Shown here piece by piece: positions 60,410-64,000 of a stretch of DNA of 64,000 bases. The translations under genes were made by a program, and so were the position numbers. Origin of the DNA: Eubacteriales bacterium (GTDB lineage Bacteria; Bacillota_A; Clostridia; Christensenellales; Aristaeellaceae); NCBI GenBank assembly GCA_029974035.1, contig JARKQG010000122.1, positions 1 to 64,000 of the forward strand. The letters are read 5' to 3'. Below the pieces are notes generated by a model, which was given only the letters and a program-made list of their open reading frames with translations, did no database searches and was not told the DNA's origin. The first letter of the stretch is position 1. Each line of letters opens with the position of its first letter.

Positions 60410-61396
60410 ATGAACGACATTGCCCTTGAGCGGAACGATTCCATCGGCGCGAAGCTCTCCAGATTCACCAAGGAATACGCCATCGTGGTCGCGATCGTGC
60501 TTCTGATGATCATCTTCACGCTGACGTCGCCCTACTTTCTCACCTACAGCAACCTGCGCAACATCCTGGCGCAGACGGTGCCCATCGCCGTGGTGTGCAT
60601 CGGCCAGGCGCTGATCGTCACCACCGGGGAATTTGACCTGTCGCTGGGCCAGAACGTGTGCCTTACCTCCTGCGTGATGGCGTACCTGATCAAGTTCGCG
60701 GGCTTCAACCCGTGGATCGCGATCTTCTGCGCGATTTTGGTGGGCACGGCGGTGGGCATGTCAAACGGCGTACTGATCGCCTACGCGCGCATCCCCTGCT
60801 TCATCGTGACGCTGGGCTTCCAGATGATCGCCAAGGGCCTTTCCAAGATCATCACCAACGCCTCGCCGATTCCCGGCATGCCCAAGGAGATCCAGTTCAT
60901 CGGCCGCGGCTTCATCGGCGGCACGGCCTGGGGCGTGCCTGTCAGCGTGGTAATCATGCTGGCGCTGTACCTGCTGTTCATGTTCCTCACCCAGAAGACC
61001 AAGTTCGGTCGCAGCCTCTACGCGATGGGCGGCAGCCAGGAAGCCGCCTACTTCGCGGGCATCGACGTGAAGATGTACCGCATGCTGGTATACACCATTG
61101 CGGGGCTTCTGTGCGGCGTCAGCAGCGTGATTCTGGTCACCCGGCTGGACAGCGCGGCCCTCACCAACGGCAACCTCTACGAGTTCGACGCGATGATCTC
61201 CTGCATCCTGGGCGGCATCAGCCTGGCCGGCGGCCGCGGCAAGATTATCCAGGCGCTGTTCGGCGCGATCTTCCTGATGCTGTTCTTCAACGGCATGACC
61301 ATGCTCAACGTCAACCCCTTCGTGCAGGACGTGCTCAAGGGCGTGGTCATGATCGGCGCGGTGGCGCTGGACGTGATCCGCAACCGGACCAAATAG
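60410..61396 (+). CDS. Ribose-type sugar ABC transporter permease, transporter B
   Basis: A 328-residue RbsC-type permease with 8-10 transmembrane helices. LIVTTGEFDLSLGQNVCL (about 67-84) replaces the commoner GGIDLSIG motif. YAMGGSQEAAYFAGIDVK lies near 205. It precedes its ATPase, the reverse of the order in transporter A. Confidence 0.92.
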   Translation: MNDIALERNDSIGAKLSRFTKEYAIVVAIVLLMIIFTLTSPYFLTYSNLRNILAQTVPIAVVCIGQALIVTTGEFDLSLGQNVCLTSCVMAYLIKFAGFNPWIAIFCAILVGTAVGMSNGVLIAYARIPCFIVTLGFQMIAKGLSKIITNASPIPGMPKEIQFIGRGFIGGTAWGVPVSVVIMLALYLLFMFLTQKTKFGRSLYAMGGSQEAAYFAGIDVKMYRMLVYTIAGLLCGVSSVILVTRLDSAALTNGNLYEFDAMISCILGGISLAGGRGKIIQALFGAIFLMLFFNGMTMLNVNPFVQDVLKGVVMIGAVALDVIRNRTK

Positions 61397-61417
61397 GCGC
61401 GTAGGGAGGCGTTATCC

Positions 61418-62896
61418 TTGGGCGATATCATTCTGGAACTGAAAAACATCTCCAAGAGCTTCCCGGGCGTCAAGGCGCTGGACGACGTGTCCTTCGCCAT
61501 TGAGCGCGGCACCGTGCACGCGCTGGTGGGCGAAAACGGCGCGGGCAAGTCCACGCTGATCAAGATTCTGGCGGGCATCTACCACCCGGAGGCGGGCGAG
61601 GTGCTGCTGGACGGAAAGCTCGAAACGTTCAAGGCCCCCATCGATTCCCAGATGAAGGGCATCAGCGTCGTCCACCAGGAGCTGAAGCTCTCCGAAACGC
61701 TGACGGTGGCCGAAAACGTGTTCCTGGGGAACCTCTTGTACAAAAACCACCTGGTGGATTGGAAGGGCATGCGCCTGCGCGCGGCGGAGCTATTGCGCAA
61801 GCTGGGCATTCCGCTGGACGTCAACGCGCCGGTTTCCGCCCTGTCCGTGGCGCAAAAACAGATGGTGGAGATCTGCAAGGCCATCAACCGCAACTGCAAA
61901 GTGCTGATCATGGACGAGCCCTCCGCCACGCTGACCGACAAGGAGCAGACCATCATGTTCCAGACGGTCCGGCAGCTGCGCAGCCAGGGCGTGACCATCA
62001 TCTACATCTCCCACCGGATGGAGGAGATCTTTGACCTGGCCGACAACGTGACCGTGCTCCGGGACGGGCACCACATCGCGACGGTGCCGGTATCCACCGT
62101 GGACCGCACGAAGCTGGTGTCCATGATGGTGGGCCGCGAGGTCAAGACGGAATACCCGCGCTCGGGCGTCGAGCCGGGGCCGGTGGTACTGGAGGCCCGG
62201 GACATCCGGCGCAAGAACGTGCTCAAGGGCATCAGCTTCACGCTGCGCCGGGGCGAAATTCTGGGCATCGCGGGGCTGGTGGGCGCCGGGCGCACCGAGC
62301 TGGTGCGGGCCGTGCTGGGCATTGACAGGCCCGATTCCGGCGAGGTGCTGCTGGAGGGCAAGCCCGTCAAAATCCAGAGCTTCCGCCAGGCCATCGCCAA
62401 GGGGCTGGGCCTGGTGCCGGAGGACCGCAAAAAGCAGGGCCTGGTGCAGATTGCCACCGTGCAGAACAACATCTGCATGGTCAACATGGACTCGGTGTCC
62501 CGCCGGGGCGTGATGGACAGAAAGCTCGAGCGGCGCTTCAGCCGCGAGTACGTGGAAAAGCTCAAAATCTCCACGCCTTCCATTACCACCGAAACCCAGT
62601 ACCTCTCCGGCGGCAACCAGCAGAAGGTGGTCATCGCCAAGTGGCTTCTGGCCAACAGTCAGATCATCGTGCTGGACGAGCCCACCCGGGGCATTGACGT
62701 GGGCGCCAAGAGCGAAATCTACAACCTCATCACCCGTCTGGTGCGCGAGGGCAAGTCGGTGATCATGATCTCGTCGGAGCTGCCCGAGGTGGTGGGCATG
62801 AGCGACCGAATTCTCGTCATCCACGAGGGCCGCGAAGTTGGCATGATGAACCGCGAGGAAGCCTCCCAGGAGGCCATCATGGCGCTTTGCGTGTAG
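61418..62896 (+). CDS. Ribose-type sugar ABC transporter ATPase, transporter B
   Basis: A 492-residue tandem ABC protein. Domain 1 has GENGAGKST (about 36), LSVAQKQM and IMDEPSATL. Domain 2 has GLVGAGRTEL, LSGGNQQKVV and VLDEPTRGIDVG. The start is TTG 61418, eight bases after GGGAGG. It closely parallels the 52639 protein, as expected for paralogous importers. Confidence 0.92.
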   Translation: MGDIILELKNISKSFPGVKALDDVSFAIERGTVHALVGENGAGKSTLIKILAGIYHPEAGEVLLDGKLETFKAPIDSQMKGISVVHQELKLSETLTVAENVFLGNLLYKNHLVDWKGMRLRAAELLRKLGIPLDVNAPVSALSVAQKQMVEICKAINRNCKVLIMDEPSATLTDKEQTIMFQTVRQLRSQGVTIIYISHRMEEIFDLADNVTVLRDGHHIATVPVSTVDRTKLVSMMVGREVKTEYPRSGVEPGPVVLEARDIRRKNVLKGISFTLRRGEILGIAGLVGAGRTELVRAVLGIDRPDSGEVLLEGKPVKIQSFRQAIAKGLGLVPEDRKKQGLVQIATVQNNICMVNMDSVSRRGVMDRKLERRFSREYVEKLKISTPSITTETQYLSGGNQQKVVIAKWLLANSQIIVLDEPTRGIDVGAKSEIYNLITRLVREGKSVIMISSELPEVVGMSDRILVIHEGREVGMMNREEASQEAIMALCV

Positions 62897-62955
62897 CCCC
62901 CCCACACGCGACCCCGCCGCGCGGACGCGGCAAACTATATTGGGAGGTAGGATCC

Positions 62956-63927
62956 ATGAAGCTCAGGAAACTGGTATCCCTCTTTCTGGTGCTGATCCTG
63001 GCGCTGGGCGTCTTCTCCGTCGCCCTGGCCGACTCCGGCGACAAGCCCTGGGCGGGCAAGAAGCTGGGTGTGGCGCACATCACCATGTACGACGAGTGGT
63101 GCAAGGCCGTCTACGACGAGTTCATGGCGCAGGCCCCCGAGATGGGCTTTGGCGAGATCAACATCCAGGACGGCAACCTGAACGCCGAAACCCAGCAAAA
63201 GCAGGTGGAGGACTTCATCACCCAGGGCTACGACGCCATCCTGATCGATCCGGTCAACTCCGACGGCATCGTGCCCGCCCTGGAGCAGGCCGGCGCCGCC
63301 AACATCCCGGTGTTTGCCTTTGACAGCGGCTCCAGCTACGACAAGCTGGTCACCCACGTCGCCTGGGACCATGCCCAGACCGGCGTGCTGACGGCCGAGT
63401 GGATCGCCGACTACGCCAAGGAAAACCTGGACGGCAAAGTCCGGATCGGCGTGCTGGCGATGCTCAACGCCGTGCACACCAAGGTTCGCTCCGAGGCGTT
63501 TGTGGCCAAGCTGGAGGAGCTCATGGGCGCCGAGAACATCGAGTGGGTGTTCAACCAGGACTTCGGCGAAACCCGTGAATCCGCCGCCAACATCGTCACC
63601 AACAACATCGCCAAGCCCATCGACGTGATCTGGGGCGCGGTGGACAACGCCGCCCAGGGCGCCGTGACCGCGCTGGAGCTGGCCGGCAACACCGGCACCA
63701 TCGTGGTGTCCGCGGGCGCGTGGGGCGCCGAGCCGTTCAACATGATCAACGAGGGCAACCCCTACTACAAGATGTGCGTGGGCGTGTCTCCCGCCAACAT
63801 CGTCAAGCTGTCGCTGGAATCCGTGCAGGCCTACTTCGAGGGCAAGGAAGTGCCCAAGACCCAGAATATCGAGCTGTCCGTCATCGACGGCAGCAACATT
63901 GCGGACTACATGAAGTACGTCGGCTAA
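62956..63927 (+). CDS. Sugar-binding protein, transporter B
   Basis: A 323-residue RbsB-type binding protein. The signal peptide is residues 1-26, cut at ALADS (type I, no lipobox). The mature part has VAHITMYDEWCKAVYDEF, DPVNSDGIVPAL (about 100) and DSGSSYDKLVTHV in the ligand cleft. ATG 62956 follows GGGAGG. It has diverged from the 55166 protein, so the two transporters probably take different but related ligands. Confidence 0.9.
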   Translation: MKLRKLVSLFLVLILALGVFSVALADSGDKPWAGKKLGVAHITMYDEWCKAVYDEFMAQAPEMGFGEINIQDGNLNAETQQKQVEDFITQGYDAILIDPVNSDGIVPALEQAGAANIPVFAFDSGSSYDKLVTHVAWDHAQTGVLTAEWIADYAKENLDGKVRIGVLAMLNAVHTKVRSEAFVAKLEELMGAENIEWVFNQDFGETRESAANIVTNNIAKPIDVIWGAVDNAAQGAVTALELAGNTGTIVVSAGAWGAEPFNMINEGNPYYKMCVGVSPANIVKLSLESVQAYFEGKEVPKTQNIELSVIDGSNIADYMKYVG

Positions 63928-63939
63928 TGACTTTCGCAG

Positions 63940-63966
63940 GGGGCGGCGGCCGGGTGCCGCCGCCCC
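63940..63966 (+). other. Stem-loop after the last binding-protein gene
   Basis: GGGGCGGCGGC (63940-63950), loop CGGGT, GCCGCCGCCCC (63956-63966). It is a perfect 11-base stem with no T-tract, 12 bases after the stop codon and before a further start codon. Confidence 0.7.
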
Positions 63967-63995
63967 ATTGCGCGTGAAAACGGAGGTATGCGATC

Positions 63996-64000
63996 ATGAG
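63996..64000 (+). CDS. Start of a further gene, cut by the window edge
   Basis: ATG at 63996 follows GGAGG (63982-63986) at normal spacing. Only two codons are visible, so the product is unknown. It suggests the operon continues past the window. Confidence 0.45.

Overview
This window is a gene-dense, GC-rich bacterial chromosome segment carrying about 60 genes. It contains no rRNA, tRNA or CRISPR array that I can recognise. Strong ribosome sites of the AGGAGG type, clean TTGACA-N17-TATAAT promoters, TRAP and ribose-type sugar importers, an anaerobic-type cobalamin operon and the style of the signal peptides suggest a GC-rich member of the Clostridia, possibly a gut Christensenellales-like lineage. 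That placement is an inference from style, not from a marker gene. All five solute-binding proteins appear to have type I signal peptides with no lipobox cysteine, which is unusual for an ordinary monoderm Firmicute.

Layout. 1-170: remnant of an IS1182-type transposase. 258-848: orphan hypothetical gene. 1056-9794: a LacI-controlled arabinofuranoside-type operon (regulator, binding protein, two permeases, a GH127 enzyme and a large unrecognised protein) with two near-identical LacI-type operators. 9848-12712: a PAS-HD-GYP phosphodiesterase coupled to an ODP-like di-iron protein, then a secreted unknown. 12790-15697: molybdate genes modBC without modA, divergent from a diguanylate cyclase split by an in-frame amber codon. 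15813-19382: class I ribonucleotide reductase nrdAB. 19402-20889: a YitT-type membrane protein and a small cysteine-motif protein. 20950-27246: a leftward ribose-type ABC operon with two sugar isomerase-like TIM barrels and a Gfo/Idh/MocA dehydrogenase. 27545-29524: ftsH. 29569-40608: a leftward eleven-gene cobalamin operon (cbiET-F-G-H-D-C-A-cobD-cbiJ-P-B) with a cobalamin riboswitch and terminator in its leader.

40629-50055 is a divergent hydroxy-acid/sugar-acid locus. Leftward lie a DapA-family aldolase, an Ldh2-type dehydrogenase, a LarA-like racemase and a FAH-family enzyme. Rightward lie a second DapA homologue and a TRAP transporter (DctP, Q, M). It closes with an FCD-GntR regulator whose presumed operator recurs at both divergent promoters and at its own promoter. 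50152-64000 is an apparently novel catabolic cassette: a ROK repressor, a NagB-like protein whose catalytic aspartate is replaced, one complete ribose-type ABC transporter, then a zinc dehydrogenase, a UroD-like protein, a creatinase-like M24-fold protein and a PIG-L-type deacetylase, then a second complete ribose-type ABC transporter, and the start of a further gene at the right edge. NagC-like ROK, deacetylase and NagB-like deaminase fold together suggest an amino-sugar or N-acyl-sugar pathway, but the substrate is unknown.

A recurrent regulatory theme is that every one of the five binding-protein genes is followed immediately by a GC-rich stem-loop without a proper U-tract, as expected for a device that makes binding-protein mRNA more abundant than that of the membrane subunits.
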